The notes under the pieces: generated by a model
Told to the model about the DNA's origin: nothing
The model's input: the letters and a program-made list of their open reading frames with translations, nothing else
Database searches by the model: none
Translations under genes and position numbers: made by a program
From: Paucimonas lemoignei
GTDB lineage: Bacteria > Pseudomonadota > Gammaproteobacteria > Burkholderiales > Burkholderiaceae_D
Assembly (NCBI RefSeq): GCF_004342585.1
Contig: NZ_SLZQ01000004.1
Coordinates: 1 to 64,000 of the forward strand
Reading direction: 5' to 3'
DNA: 64,000 bases
Part shown: one piece after another, positions 45,641 through 60,245 of the stretch
Position numbering within the stretch: position 1 is the stretch's first letter
How the letters are laid out: the number at the start of each line of letters is the position of its first letter

Positions 45641-46297
45641 TTAATCGTTGTTGGCTTGCGAAGCGCGCTCGAAAGCTTCCAGGATGGGCTGCAGGCGCTC
45701 GCGCTTGAGTTTCAGGGCAGCCTGGTTGACCACCAGGCGCGAGGATATCGGCATGATGTGCTCGACTTCGACCAGGTTGTTGGCGCGCAGGGTGCCGCCG
45801 CTGCTGACCAGGTCGACGATGGCGTCCGACAAACCGACCAGCGGCGCCAGCTCCATCGAGCCATACAGCTTGATCAGGTCCACGTGCACGCCCTTGGCGG
45901 CGAAATGTTCGCGCGCGCATTGCACGTACTTGGTCGCCACGCGCAGCCGCGCCCCGTGGCGCACCGCACTGGCGTAATCGAAACCGGCCTGCACCGCCAC
46001 CGACATGCGGCACTTGGCGATGTTCAAATCGATCGGCTGGTACAAGCCTTCGCCGCCATGCTCCAGCAACACATCCTTGCCGGCCACGCCGAAGTCGGCA
46101 GCGCCGTACTGCACGTAGGTCGGCACGTCGGACGCGCGCACGATGATCACGCGGATTTGCGGATCGTTGGTCGGCAGGATCAGCTTGCGCGAGCTTTCCG
46201 GGTCTTCCGTGACGGTGATGCCGGCTGCCTGCAACAGCGGCAGGGTTTCCTCGAAAATGCGTCCCTTGGACAGGGCCAGCGTCAGTTGGCGTTCCAT
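45641..46297 (-). CDS. hisG: ATP phosphoribosyltransferase, short form
   Basis: A 218-residue enzyme for the first step of histidine synthesis, joining ATP and PRPP. It shows [30 protein letters not shown] and the PRPP-binding [14 protein letters not shown]. It lacks the C-terminal regulatory domain of the long form. Short HisG needs HisZ to be active and feedback-inhibited; hisZ is not in the window. Its start overlaps the murA stop by one base. Confidence 0.96.
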   Translation of the reverse strand: MERQLTLALSKGRIFEETLPLLQAAGITVTEDPESSRKLILPTNDPQIRVIIVRASDVPTYVQYGAADFGVAGKDVLLEHGGEGLYQPIDLNIAKCRMSVAVQAGFDYASAVRHGARLRVATKYVQCAREHFAAKGVHVDLIKLYGSMELAPLVGLSDAIVDLVSSGGTLRANNLVEVEHIMPISSRLVVNQAALKLKRERLQPILEAFERASQANND

Positions 46298-47547
46298 TAT
46301 TTCACCCTCACGATATCGGCGCCCACGCCTGACAGCTTGACTTCCATGCGGTCGTAGCCGCGGTCCAGGTGGTAGATGCGGTCCACCAGGGTCTGACCTT
46401 GCGCGGCCAGCGCAGCGATGACCAGCGAGGCCGAGGCACGCAGGTCGGTCGCCATCACCGGCGCGCCGACCAGCTTGTCGACGCCTTTCACCAATGCGGT
46501 ATGGCCATCGATTTCAATGGCGGCGCCCAGGCGGTTCAATTCCTGCACATGCATGAAGCGGTTTTCAAAAATCGTTTCCGAAATGCGGCCCACGCCTTCG
46601 GCGATGCAATCCAGCGCCATGAACTGCGCCTGCATATCGGTCGGAAAACCCGGGTATTCGGTCGTGCGGAAGCTGACGGCCTTGGGGCGCGCAGCCATTT
46701 GCGCGCGAATCCAGTCGGGGCCGGAAGTCAGCACCACGCCGGCTTCGCGCAGGCGATCCAGCACGACGTCGAGAATGTCGGTCCGGGTATTGGTCAGCGT
46801 GATATCGCCGCCGGCAGCCGCGACCGCGCACAGGAAGGTGCCGGTCTCGATGCGGTCGGCAATCACCGCGTGGCTGGCGCCATGCAGCTGGTCGACGCCC
46901 TGGATCACCAGGCGCTCGGTGCCGATGCCATCGATCTTCGCGCCCATGGCTACCAGCAGGTTGGCCAGGTCGGTCACTTCCGGCTCGCGCGCGGCGTTTT
47001 CCAGCACGGTCTCGCCTTCGGCCAGCGTCGCCGCCATCAGCAGGTTTTCGGTGCCGGTGACGGTAATCATGTCGGTGGTGATGCGCGCGCCTTTCAGGCG
47101 CTTGGCGCGCGCGTGAATATAGCCGGCTTCGATGGTGATGTCGGCGCCCATCGCCTGCAAGCCCTTGATGTGCTGGTCCACCGGGCGCGAGCCGATGGCG
47201 CAGCCGCCAGGCAGCGAGACCTTGGCCTCACCAAAGCGCGCCAGCAAGGGTCCCAGCACCAGGATCGAGGCGCGCATGGTTTTGACCATTTCATAAGGCG
47301 CCTCCAGCTTGTCGACAGCCTTGCCATTCAATGCCACCCGGTCGCCATCCTGCTCGATGCCCAGGCCCATCTGGCGCAAGAGTTTCAGCATGGTGTTCAC
47401 ATCCTGCAGATGCGGCACGTTTGACAATTGCACCGTCTCGGCCGTCAACAGGCCGGCGCACAATATCGGCAACGCGGCGTTCTTGGCGCCGGAAATGGCG
47501 ATCTCGCCGGCGAGGCGCTTGCCGCCTGTAATCAGTAATTTATCCAT
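46297..47547 (-). CDS. murA: UDP-N-acetylglucosamine 1-carboxyvinyltransferase
   Basis: A 416-residue enzyme for the first committed step of peptidoglycan synthesis, target of fosfomycin. Active-site Cys lies in [16 protein letters not shown], and the N-terminal [20 protein letters not shown] substrate loop is clear. It overlaps the bolA end by 8 bases upstream and hisG by one base downstream, so murA and his are part of one long transcript. Confidence 0.97.
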   Translation of the reverse strand: MDKLLITGGKRLAGEIAISGAKNAALPILCAGLLTAETVQLSNVPHLQDVNTMLKLLRQMGLGIEQDGDRVALNGKAVDKLEAPYEMVKTMRASILVLGPLLARFGEAKVSLPGGCAIGSRPVDQHIKGLQAMGADITIEAGYIHARAKRLKGARITTDMITVTGTENLLMAATLAEGETVLENAAREPEVTDLANLLVAMGAKIDGIGTERLVIQGVDQLHGASHAVIADRIETGTFLCAVAAAGGDITLTNTRTDILDVVLDRLREAGVVLTSGPDWIRAQMAARPKAVSFRTTEYPGFPTDMQAQFMALDCIAEGVGRISETIFENRFMHVQELNRLGAAIEIDGHTALVKGVDKLVGAPVMATDLRASASLVIAALAAQGQTLVDRIYHLDRGYDRMEVKLSGVGADIVRVK

Positions 47548-47782
47548 TGTTCTTATATTCTTCCGACGTCAGGGTTTTCATGGACAAGGCATGGATTTCC
47601 GCCTTCATGCGGTCGCCCAATGCCGCGTACACCAGCTGATGACGCTGAATCAAACGTTTGCCGGCAAAGGCATCGGATACGATGACGGCCGTGAAATGCT
47701 GGCCGTCGCCTTCAACTTCCAGGTGGGAGCAGTCGAGGCCGGCAGCGATGTAGCTTTTTACCAGTTCCGGAGTAGGCAGCAT
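47540..47782 (-). CDS. ibaG: BolA family protein (IbaG-like)
   Basis: An 80-residue BolA/IbaG protein. The motif [35 protein letters not shown] is typical, with the conserved histidine in RHQ. BolA proteins pair with monothiol glutaredoxins on [2Fe-2S] clusters; grxD is at 28.7 kb. Its position before murA is shared across proteobacteria. Confidence 0.93.
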   Translation of the reverse strand: MLPTPELVKSYIAAGLDCSHLEVEGDGQHFTAVIVSDAFAGKRLIQRHQLVYAALGDRMKAEIHALSMKTLTSEEYKNNG

Positions 47783-47900
47783 GGTTTCAAAATCCTTTTA
47801 ATAGCCGTGCCTATTTATGTTCAGGCACAAGTCGGGCGCACATCATGGCATCAACACCTGCACGATCGGCGGCACGATAACAGATGCCGACGCCATGCGA

Positions 47901-48656
47901 TCAATGGCGCAATTTATAGCCAATCTTTAGCAAATGAATCGCAAAGCCGGCCAGAACCACGAAAAATACCGCCACGATGGTAAAGCTGGTCAACGGATTG
48001 ACATCGGACTGGCCAAAGAAACCGTAGCGGAACCCGTCGATCATGTAAAAGAATGGGTTAAAGCGCGACACGGTTTGCCAGAACGATGGCAGCGAATGAA
48101 TCGAATAAAACACGCCGGCGAGGAATGTCGCGGGCATGATCAGGAAGTTCTGGAAAGCGGCCAGCTGATCGAATTTTTCTGCCCAGATTCCCGCAATCAA
48201 TCCCATCGTACCGAGAATGAAGGCGCCCAGCAAGGCGAAAAGGATGATCCAGGCCGGCGCGACAAACGACAGGTGCGCGAACCAGACAGTGATCAGGAAC
48301 ACGCCCGTCCCCACAACCAATCCGCGCAATGCGGCGGCCAGCACGTATGCGCTGAACAATTCCCAGTGCGACAGCGGCGGCAGCAGCACGAACACGAGGT
48401 TGCCGGTAATCTTGGACTGGATCAGCGAGGACGAGGAATTGGCAAAGGCATTCTGCAGTACGCTCATCATGACCAGTCCCGGGACCAGGAATGCCGTATA
48501 GCTGACGCCTTTGTACACCTCGACATGCTCTTCAAGCACATGGCCGAAGATCAGCAGATACAGCATGGCAGTCAGGATCGGCGCGGTGATGGTTTGCGTC
48601 GCCACTTTCCAGAAGCGCAACAGCTCCTTGTAAAGCAAGGTACGGAATCCAATCAT
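47901..48656 (-). CDS. ABC-2 type exporter permease (YadH-like)
   Basis: A 251-residue protein with six predicted helices and the ABC-2 fold (RTLLYKELLRFWKVATQTITAPI at the start). It overlaps the ATPase gene upstream by four bases (ATGA), so they form one transporter. The substrate is unknown. Confidence 0.91.
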   Translation of the reverse strand: MIGFRTLLYKELLRFWKVATQTITAPILTAMLYLLIFGHVLEEHVEVYKGVSYTAFLVPGLVMMSVLQNAFANSSSSLIQSKITGNLVFVLLPPLSHWELFSAYVLAAALRGLVVGTGVFLITVWFAHLSFVAPAWIILFALLGAFILGTMGLIAGIWAEKFDQLAAFQNFLIMPATFLAGVFYSIHSLPSFWQTVSRFNPFFYMIDGFRYGFFGQSDVNPLTSFTIVAVFFVVLAGFAIHLLKIGYKLRH

Positions 48657-49567
48657 TTTTCATTCCCCATCATCTGGATAAAGACGTCTTCCAGATCGGC
48701 TTGCTGCAATTGCATGTCTTCGATCTTTGCCCCCGCTTCGCGCAAGCGCGCCAGGATAGGCTCGACCTCGGCGAAGTCATTCACGCGCAAGGAATAGGTA
48801 TTCCCGCGCAGGAGTTCATCCGGATGCATCACCAGCGGCTTGAGGCTGTCCGGCAACTGGCCGCTTGCCAGCGTCACCACGAGTTGCGATGAGCCGGAAA
48901 TGCGCTTGATCAGGGCCGCAGTGGTATCCAGCGCCACCACCTTGCCGCCTTTGAGCATGGCGATGCGGTTACATAGCGCTTGCGCTTCTTCCAGATAATG
49001 GGTCGTCAGCACAACGGTATGACCGTCGCGGTTCAGGCGGCCAATGAATTGCCACAGCGTCTGGCGCAACTCCACATCGACGCCGGCCGTCGGCTCATCC
49101 AGCACGATGACCGGCGGCTTGTGCACCAGGGCCTGCGCCACCAGGACACGGCGCTTCATGCCGCCTGACAGTGCACGCATATTGGCGTCCGCCTTGTTGG
49201 TGAGATCGAGATTGAACATCACCTCGTCGATCCAGGCATCGTTGTTCTTCAAGCCAAAATAGCCGGACTGCATGCGCAGGGTTTCGCGCACGGTGAAGAA
49301 AGGATCGAAGACCAGCTCCTGCGGCACGACGCCGAGCATGCGCCGCGCCTGGCGATAATCGCTCACGACGTCATGCCCGTGGATCGTCACCTTGCCGGCA
49401 TCGGCACGGTTCAGGCCGGCGATGATGGAAATCAGCGTGGTCTTGCCGGCGCCGTTCGGACCGAGCAAACCGAAAAACTCGCCCTGTCCGATCGACAGCG
49501 AGACGCCACCCAGTGCCTGCAGGGACTTGTAGCGTTTTTCAACATTGGTAATCTGGATTGCCGCCAT
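48653..49567 (-). CDS. ABC exporter ATP-binding protein (YadG-like)
   Basis: A 304-residue ATPase. Walker A GPNGAGKTT, signature LSGGMKRRVLVAQAL and Walker B VIVLDEPTAGVD are intact. It has a C-terminal extension of about 80 residues, as in YadG-type exporters. It is transcribed with the permease that follows it and lies between mla and bolA, a conserved position. Confidence 0.93.
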   Translation of the reverse strand: MAAIQITNVEKRYKSLQALGGVSLSIGQGEFFGLLGPNGAGKTTLISIIAGLNRADAGKVTIHGHDVVSDYRQARRMLGVVPQELVFDPFFTVRETLRMQSGYFGLKNNDAWIDEVMFNLDLTNKADANMRALSGGMKRRVLVAQALVHKPPVIVLDEPTAGVDVELRQTLWQFIGRLNRDGHTVVLTTHYLEEAQALCNRIAMLKGGKVVALDTTAALIKRISGSSQLVVTLASGQLPDSLKPLVMHPDELLRGNTYSLRVNDFAEVEPILARLREAGAKIEDMQLQQADLEDVFIQMMGNEK

Positions 49568-49704
49568 GATGGCTGATGTGCTTTTTTTGCATTGGATACC
49601 AATGAAATGCCCGTAATGGCATATTCCTTGGCGAAACCTTTGATTATAGGGGATTTCCAGCCGGGCAGCCGGTTAATGCAGTAGTTCGGAAAGCTGACAA
49701 GCCG

Positions 49705-50004
49705 TCAATGATGGGGAATATCAGCACGGCCGACTGCAAATGCAGGAGCAGTCTGCAGCAGTTCAGCGACACCATACAGGCTGGCCAGGCTTTGCAAATT
49801 CACCGGCACATTGACAAAAGCCAGCGCCCTGCCCTGCCGGATCGCCGCACGCTGCCAGCCGATCAGCGCGGCTATCGCGACCGAATCGGCACTGGTCAGC
49901 TCGACCAGATCGATGGCGGTTTGCCCCGCGCGTATCGCCGCCAGCCCGGCTTCATATATAGGCTTGGCAGTGGCGGCGTTAAACGGCGAGGCAGGACGAA
50001 ACAT
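49705..50004 (-). CDS. mlaB: STAS-domain protein MlaB
   Basis: A 99-residue STAS protein that binds the MlaF ATPase. It shows DLVELTSADSVAIAALIGW, the conserved STAS loop, and ends with LASLYGVAELLQ. The ATG at 50004 is preferred to an in-frame TTG nine bases earlier. It is the last gene of the mla operon. Confidence 0.85.
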   Translation of the reverse strand: MFRPASPFNAATAKPIYEAGLAAIRAGQTAIDLVELTSADSVAIAALIGWQRAAIRQGRALAFVNVPVNLQSLASLYGVAELLQTAPAFAVGRADIPHH

Positions 50005-50013
50005 ATGACTCAA

Positions 50014-50655
50014 TCAGGAAGCTTTGGCGGTTTTGGCCGCAGCCGCTGCCAGGCGCTTGTTCTTGTCGCTCAGGACCTTGATCAAGCCATCGATACCATT
50101 CTTGCTGATCTCGGTAGCGAAGCTATTCTTGTACGATTCGACCAGCCAGGCGCCCATCACATTGACATCATAGATTTTCCAGCCATTGCCATCCTTGGCC
50201 AGGCGATAGTTCAGCTGAATCGGCTCGCCGCGCGGCTGAATGACTTGCGAGCGCACTTCCACTTCAGTGTCGTTGGCATCGCCACGGAATGGCTTGAAAT
50301 CGAGTTTCTGGTCGCGGATTTGCGCGATGGCGCCCGAATAGGTATAGATCAGCAAGTCGCGGAATTCCTCGGACAAGCGCTTTTTCTGTTCCGGGGTGGC
50401 TTCGCGCCAGTAGCGACCTGCAGCCAGTGCAGTCATGCGCTGGGAATCCACATGGGGCAGAATCTTGGCTTCCACCAGTTCAAGAATCTTTTTCTGGTTA
50501 CCGGCCTGAATATCCTTGTCGGACTTCGCGGTATCCAGCACTTCATGGCTGATGCGCTTGACCAGTGCATCCGGCGCTTCCTGCGCCGCAACGCCACCTG
50601 CCATGAATGCCAGCACGCCAAATGTCAAAACTGTCGTCAGTAATTTTTTCAGCAT
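50014..50655 (-). CDS. mlaC: periplasmic phospholipid-binding protein MlaC
   Basis: A 213-residue periplasmic shuttle that carries phospholipid between the outer-membrane MlaA and the MlaFEDB complex. The signal peptide covers about residues 1-24. KKRLSEEFRDLLIYTYSGAIAQ and the YDVNVMGAWLVESYKNSFATEI segment are typical. The ATG at 50655 opens the signal peptide. Confidence 0.95.
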   Translation of the reverse strand: MLKKLLTTVLTFGVLAFMAGGVAAQEAPDALVKRISHEVLDTAKSDKDIQAGNQKKILELVEAKILPHVDSQRMTALAAGRYWREATPEQKKRLSEEFRDLLIYTYSGAIAQIRDQKLDFKPFRGDANDTEVEVRSQVIQPRGEPIQLNYRLAKDGNGWKIYDVNVMGAWLVESYKNSFATEISKNGIDGLIKVLSDKNKRLAAAAAKTAKAS

Positions 50656-50754
50656 AGTCTTTAATCTTCGCTTTCTGCAAACCCAATGGGCAATGTGCAT
50701 ATTATGCACTAGCCTATTTGAACCCGCTGGGCCCGCAACAAAGCTATTCAATTC

Positions 50755-51486
50755 TTACTTGTTGTTACTATCGTTTTCTTCCAGCTCATCGTCATGCGGC
50801 AGCGCAGGCGGGTTGCCATCGTAAACCTGGCTGCGGCGCCGCTGCAGATAGGCATCCCGAACAAACTGGTAAGGATCCAGGGCAGCGTCTTCCAACAGGT
50901 TGGAGGCATCCAGCAAGGCGGCGCGACCGTCGATGATGCGGACACCTGTCCCGACGTTACGCCAGCGTAGCGGTTCTTTGTAAGTCCACGGATTGCCATA
51001 GATATCGGCTGGCAAGGCAACCGTATCGCGCACCGTCGAAGGACCGAGCAAGGGCAAGACCAGGAATGGCCCCGATGGCACGCCCCAGCTACCCAGGGTC
51101 TGGCCAAAGTCTTCTTTATGCTTCGGCACGCCGGAATCCGACGCAATATCGAACAGACCGAGCACACCCAGCGTGCTATTGGCTGTCACGCGCACCACGT
51201 CGAGCGCGCCATCCTCGAATTTCCCTTGCAGGAAGTTGTTCACGGCAGTCCAGACATCGCCGAGGTTGCCAAAGAAATTGCCAATCCCGGTTTGCACAAA
51301 TGACGGCACCACTGTCTGGTAAGCCTTGGCCACCGGCTTCAAGGCCACCTTGTCCACCTTGTCGTTAAATTCGAACATGGTGCGGTTGTAGCCTTCGAAG
51401 GGATCCTGTTTGTTTGTCGTAGCGCAGCCTGTCATGACTGCGGCCATGACGATTAAGGCTAGCGTGCGGGTCATTGTTTTCATCAT
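50755..51486 (-). CDS. mlaA: phospholipid-binding lipoprotein MlaA
   Basis: A 243-residue VacJ/MlaA lipoprotein. The lipobox is VMTGC (Cys about 21). Hallmarks are DPFEGYNRTMFEFNDKVD, the PVAKAYQTVVPSFVQTGIGNFFGNL segment and SWGVPSGPFLVLPLLGPSTVRD. In the outer membrane it takes mislocalised phospholipids for MlaC. The gene is inside the mla operon, which differs from the separate locus in enterobacteria. Its start overlaps the mlaD stop. Confidence 0.96.
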   Translation of the reverse strand: MMKTMTRTLALIVMAAVMTGCATTNKQDPFEGYNRTMFEFNDKVDKVALKPVAKAYQTVVPSFVQTGIGNFFGNLGDVWTAVNNFLQGKFEDGALDVVRVTANSTLGVLGLFDIASDSGVPKHKEDFGQTLGSWGVPSGPFLVLPLLGPSTVRDTVALPADIYGNPWTYKEPLRWRNVGTGVRIIDGRAALLDASNLLEDAALDPYQFVRDAYLQRRRSQVYDGNPPALPHDDELEENDSNNK

Positions 51487-51953
51487 TTTTCGCTATCTCC
51501 TTCAGCAGCTTTGCTGAACAGGAATTGACTGATCAGATTTTCCAGGACGATCGCGGACTGCGTCATCTTGATCTGGTCGCCGGCGGCCAGGTTCGCCGTG
51601 TCGCCGCCCGGCTCCAGGCCGATGTACTGCTCGCCGAGCAAGCCGGACGTCAGGATCTTGGCAGAACTATCCTTGGGAAACTGATAACGGCTTTGCAGCT
51701 CCAGCGTCACCTGGGCCTGAAAGCTTTTGTCGTCGAATTTGATGTCCGCAACGCGTCCTACCACCACGCCGGCGCTTTTGACCGGCGCGCGCGGCTTCAA
51801 GCCACCGATATTGTCGAACTTGGTGACGACAGGGTAGGTTTTTTCGAATGAAAACGTGCTCATGTTTCCGGCCTTCAGCGCCAGGAACAACAAGGCCAAC
51901 GCCCCTACCAGAACAAACAAACCGACCCACAGGTCCAGGGATTTTCTTTGCAT
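51483..51953 (-). CDS. mlaD: MlaD/MCE-domain lipid transport protein
   Basis: A 156-residue inner-membrane-anchored protein. One helix (about 7-27) is followed by an MCE domain with TKFDNIGGLKPRAPVKSAGVVVGRV and LTSGLLGEQYIGLEPGGD. MlaD hexamers form the channel on the MlaFE transporter. The start is the ATG at 51953. Confidence 0.95.
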   Translation of the reverse strand: MQRKSLDLWVGLFVLVGALALLFLALKAGNMSTFSFEKTYPVVTKFDNIGGLKPRAPVKSAGVVVGRVADIKFDDKSFQAQVTLELQSRYQFPKDSSAKILTSGLLGEQYIGLEPGGDTANLAAGDQIKMTQSAIVLENLISQFLFSKAAEGDSEK

Positions 51954-52021
51954 GATGATCACACTATCTTAGATAAGCCATTCCGATTTTTTATCGCAAA
52001 TCTTGTACTGACCGCGCCGGT

Positions 52022-52801
52022 TCAATTGAACATCAGCGCCGTCATCAGGAAATCGAGCCACAGCACCGTCAGCGACGCCGTGATGACGGTGCGCGTGGTC
52101 GCGCGCGCCACCCCTTCCGGCGTTGCCTTCGCTTCATACCCCTGATACAGGGCGATAAAGGTGACGGCGATACCGAATACAAAACTCTTGATGGTGCCGT
52201 TGAGGATATCCTTCCAGACATCGACACCTTCCTGCATTTGCGACCAGAATGCACCGGCATCCACGCCGATCAATTGCACGCCGACGATGTAGCCGCCGAA
52301 AATGCCGACCGCGCTGAAGATGGATGCCAGGAGCGGCATGGCAATGACACCGGCCACGAATCGCGGCGCAATCACGCGGTTCAAGGGATTAACTGCCATC
52401 ATTTCCATCGCTGCCAATTGTTCGCCGGCTTTCATCAAACCGATTTCAGCTGTCAGCGACGTGCCGGCACGCCCGGCAAACAGCAAGGCCGCGACCACCG
52501 GCCCAAGTTCGCGAATCAGCGCCAGCGCCACCAGCACGCCCAGCGCCTGTTCCGAGCCATAGCGATTGAGGATGTAATAGCCTTGCAAACCCAGCACGAA
52601 ACCGACGAATAAGCCGGAGACGGCAATGATCAGCATCGAATGATTGCCGATGAAGAAAAGCTGGCTGACCACGAGCCCCGGCCGGCGCCAGAGTTTCAGC
52701 GATGCGCCCAGCGTGGCGACAAACAAGCGCGTTGCATAACCGAGATTGCCGACATATTCGCGCAGTATGCGGCCCAGGCTGCTAATCGAATCCAGAATCA
52801 T
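52022..52801 (-). CDS. mlaE: MlaE lipid ABC transporter permease
   Basis: A 259-residue permease of the MlaE family with about five helices. It has the segment ALIRELGPVVAALLFAGRAGTSLTAEIGLMKAGEQLAAMEMMAVNP, the signature of the family. It overlaps the mlaF stop. Confidence 0.96.
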   Translation of the reverse strand: MILDSISSLGRILREYVGNLGYATRLFVATLGASLKLWRRPGLVVSQLFFIGNHSMLIIAVSGLFVGFVLGLQGYYILNRYGSEQALGVLVALALIRELGPVVAALLFAGRAGTSLTAEIGLMKAGEQLAAMEMMAVNPLNRVIAPRFVAGVIAMPLLASIFSAVGIFGGYIVGVQLIGVDAGAFWSQMQEGVDVWKDILNGTIKSFVFGIAVTFIALYQGYEAKATPEGVARATTRTVITASLTVLWLDFLMTALMFN

Positions 52802-53601
52802 TGACTGCGCTCCAGCCCCAGCGATGCCGCCAGCGATTTACCCGGATAGTGGAACGGCACCGGCCCATCGGCCTGGGCATGAACAAATTGCTTCACGTAC
52901 GGGTCGGACGAGGTCCGCATTTCCTCCGGCGTGCCTTGTGCGACGATGACGCCATTCGATAGAAAATAAACATAATCAGCGATGGCAAACGATTCATGCA
53001 CGTCGTGCGACACCAGGATCGACGTCGAGCCCAATGCATCATTCAAGGTGCGAATCAGATTTGCCGTCACGCCCATCGAAATCGGATCGAGACCTGCGAA
53101 CGGTTCGTCATACATGATCAGTTGCGGGTCGAGCGCAATCGCCCGCGCCAGCGCCACGCGCCGCGCCATACCGCCGGAAATTTCGGAAGGCTTGAGGTGT
53201 GCAGCGTTGCGCAAGCCCACCGCATGCAACTTCAGCAGCACGAGGTCATGGATCAGCTCTTCCGGCAAGTCGGTATGTTCGCGCAGCGGAAAAGCGACGT
53301 TTTCGGCCACCGTCAGATCGGTGAACAAGGCGCCATGCTGGAACAGCAGCCCCATCCTGCGTCGCAGCGCATACAGGTCGGCGGTATTGAGTGTTCCTAC
53401 AGTCTGTCCATCGACGTTGATGGTGCCGGAATTCGCCAGCAGTTGGCCGCCGATCAATCTCAGGATCGTGGTCTTGCCTGAACCGGAACCACCCATGACC
53501 GCAACGACTTTCCCGCGCGGGAAGACCATATTGAGACCGGACAGGATGCTCCGTTCTCCATAGGCGAAATGGACATTGCGGATTTCTACAAGATCATACA
53601 C
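52798..53601 (-). CDS. mlaF: MlaF lipid ABC transporter ATPase
   Basis: A 267-residue ATPase. Walker A GGSGSGKTT, signature ISGGMARRVALARAI and Walker B LIMYDEPFAGLDP are intact. The start is uncertain: GTG at 53601 gives the family N-terminus (YDLVEIRNVHFAYGER), while a TTG at 53628 would add nine residues. It is the first gene of the operon mlaFEDACB. Confidence 0.93.
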   Translation of the reverse strand: MYDLVEIRNVHFAYGERSILSGLNMVFPRGKVVAVMGGSGSGKTTILRLIGGQLLANSGTINVDGQTVGTLNTADLYALRRRMGLLFQHGALFTDLTVAENVAFPLREHTDLPEELIHDLVLLKLHAVGLRNAAHLKPSEISGGMARRVALARAIALDPQLIMYDEPFAGLDPISMGVTANLIRTLNDALGSTSILVSHDVHESFAIADYVYFLSNGVIVAQGTPEEMRTSSDPYVKQFVHAQADGPVPFHYPGKSLAASLGLERSQ

Positions 53602-53754
53602 GAGAATTAATGACGAATTGGTTAACAATGAGATTGTAGTGCAGAAACCCTTTTACCGACTGCACGCTGGTCAGGCATACAACAAAGGGGCCAGGAATTT
53701 TGCGTGATTTTCATCAGCATTGCCTTAAATACATCGCTTTTACCGGCATGCTGA

Positions 53755-53785
53755 CAAAAATGCCCGCTCCAAGAGCGGGCATTCC
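53755..53785 (-). terminator. terminator after gltD
   Basis: On the minus strand a stem of about 10 bases (ATGCCCGCTC with GAGCGGGCAT) and a short loop are followed by a run of five T. It closes the gltBD operon. Confidence 0.92.
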
Positions 53786-53833
53786 ATTTTGACATGGCCG
53801 GCATCTGCTTGCAGCGCAGACGCCTTTGCTAAC

Positions 53834-55297
53834 TTATCGCGGCAGAACCGAGCTACCCATCAGGAACTCGTCAACGGCACGCGCGCATTGACGACCTTCG
53901 CGAATCGCCCACACCACCAGCGACTGGCCACGGCGCATATCGCCCGCAGCGAAGACTTTCGGCTTCGAAGTCTGGTAGCAGCCTTCGCCATCGGTATTGG
54001 CTTTGGCATTGCCGCGCACATCCTTCTCGACGCCGAAGGCATCCAGCACTTGCGCCACCGGCGAAACGAAGCCCATTGCCAGCAGCACGAGGTCTGCCTT
54101 GATCTCGAATTCGGAACCCGGCACTTCGGTCATCTTGCCGTCTTTCCATTCAACGCGGGCAGCGATCAGCTTTTCGACCTTGCCATTCTTGCCTTCCAGG
54201 CGCTTGGTGGTCACGGCCCAGTCGCGTTCGCAACCTTCGTCATGCGACGACGAAGTGCGCAATTTGTACGGCCAGTACGGCCACACCAGCGGCTTGTTTT
54301 CCTTCTCCGGCGGCGTCGGCATCAATTCGAACTGAGTCACTTGCGCCGCGCCATGACGGTTGGACGTACCCACGCAGTCGGAGCCGGTATCGCCGCCGCC
54401 AATCACGACGACATGCTTGCCGGTAGCCATGATCTGGTCTTTCAGCTTATCGCCGGCGTTGACCTTGTTTTGCTGCGGCAGGAATTCCATGGCGAAGTGG
54501 ACGCCTTTCAATTCGCGGCCCGGCACCGGCAAGTCACGCGGATTTTCCGCGCCGCCGGCGATAACGACGGCGTCGAATTCCTTGTCCAGCTGTTCCGGCG
54601 AGATGGTTTCCTTGGCCCAGTTGGTGATATTGGCCGGGAACTCCTTGCCGACCAATACACCGGTGCGGAAGGTCACGCCTTCGGCTTTCATCTGCTCGAC
54701 GCGGCGGTCGATGTGCGACTTCTCCATCTTGAAGTCGGGAATACCGTAGCGCAGCAGGCCGCCGACACGGTCATTCTTTTCAAAGACGGTAACGTCGTGA
54801 CCGACGCGCGCCAGTTGCTGCGCCGCGGCCAAGCCCGCAGGACCGGAGCCGACGACAGCAACCTTCTTGCCGGTTTTCGCAGCAGCTGGCTGTGGCGTGA
54901 CCCAACCGTTTTCCCAGCCCTTGTCGATGATGAAATGCTCGATCGACTTGATGCCGACCGGATCGTTGTTGATGCCCAGGGTGCAGGCAGCTTCGCACGG
55001 TGCCGGGCAGATGCGGCCGGTGAACTCCGGGAAGTTGTTGGTCTGGTGCAGCGTGTCCAGCGCCTGGCGATAATTGCCGTGATAAACCAGGTCATTCCAG
55101 TCAGGGATGATGTTGTTGACCGGGCAGCCATTGTTACAGAACGGGATGCCGCAATCCATGCAGCGTGCACCCTGGATCTTGGCGTCGCCATCGGACAGGC
55201 GAACGACAAATTCCTTGTAATGCTTCAAACGCGCTTTGGGGGCTTCATACCCTTCATTCAAGCGCTCGAATTCCAGAAAACCGGTTACTTTTCCCAT
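53834..55297 (-). CDS. gltD: glutamate synthase small subunit
   Basis: A 487-residue FAD/iron-sulfur subunit that passes NADPH electrons to GltB. The N-terminal Fe-S cysteines are in [24 protein letters not shown]. Two dinucleotide-binding motifs, [19 protein letters not shown] and [19 protein letters not shown], are clear. It follows gltB by about 100 bases and ends at the terminator. Confidence 0.97.
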   Translation of the reverse strand: MGKVTGFLEFERLNEGYEAPKARLKHYKEFVVRLSDGDAKIQGARCMDCGIPFCNNGCPVNNIIPDWNDLVYHGNYRQALDTLHQTNNFPEFTGRICPAPCEAACTLGINNDPVGIKSIEHFIIDKGWENGWVTPQPAAAKTGKKVAVVGSGPAGLAAAQQLARVGHDVTVFEKNDRVGGLLRYGIPDFKMEKSHIDRRVEQMKAEGVTFRTGVLVGKEFPANITNWAKETISPEQLDKEFDAVVIAGGAENPRDLPVPGRELKGVHFAMEFLPQQNKVNAGDKLKDQIMATGKHVVVIGGGDTGSDCVGTSNRHGAAQVTQFELMPTPPEKENKPLVWPYWPYKLRTSSSHDEGCERDWAVTTKRLEGKNGKVEKLIAARVEWKDGKMTEVPGSEFEIKADLVLLAMGFVSPVAQVLDAFGVEKDVRGNAKANTDGEGCYQTSKPKVFAAGDMRRGQSLVVWAIREGRQCARAVDEFLMGSSVLPR

Positions 55298-55395
55298 GTT
55301 CTTCCTTCAATTATTCATTTCTCGGGCACGCCGTGCCCTGGCATTGTCCGTGGCTGGCGAGGATTGGCACCCTCGCCAGCGTGCATCTAGTACGT

Positions 55396-60075
<4,680 letters not shown>

Positions 60076-60108
60076 AAACTTCTCCGCTATTCATGGAATC
60101 AAAAGTCA

Positions 60109-60137
60109 AGAATAGTCCAGCGGAAAAGATATATCAA
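60109..60137 (-). promoter_or_regulatory. gltB promoter
   Basis: On the minus strand TTGATA (60132-60137) and TATTCT (60109-60114) are exactly 17 bases apart, about 34 bases before gltB. The left end of the RAYT repeat starts 9 bases upstream of the -35 box. Confidence 0.75.
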
Positions 60138-60145
60138 CCTTTATA

Positions 60146-60168
60146 AAATGGGGTCAGAGTAGAATTCG
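60146..60168 (+). repeat. REP-like repeat, left copy
   Basis: AAATGGGGTCAGAGT followed by AGAATTCG. An inverted, near-identical copy lies at 61029-61052 beyond the transposase. Confidence 0.8.
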
Positions 60169-60170
60169 CA

Positions 60171-60189
60171 TTGCACAAATTTAGTGCAA
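60171..60189. repeat. short hairpin next to the left repeat
   Basis: TTGCAC (60171-60176) and GTGCAA (60184-60189) flank a 7-base loop. It lies between two partial copies of the repeat and may be the structure a RAYT recognises. Confidence 0.5.
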
Positions 60190-60194
60190 AATTT

Positions 60195-60209
60195 AAATGG
60201 GGACAGAGC
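60195..60209 (+). repeat. REP-like repeat, second left copy
   Basis: AAATGGGGACAGAGC differs from the copy at 60146 by T-to-A in the middle and by the last base. It has the same orientation as that copy. Confidence 0.65.
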
Positions 60210-60245
60210 GATGATGACTGACTTGCACTTCTTATTTCCTTTTTG

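Noticed and set aside
53789-55390. 533-codon open frame antisense to gltD
   Set aside because: Same codon-bias shadow; gltD has all family motifs.
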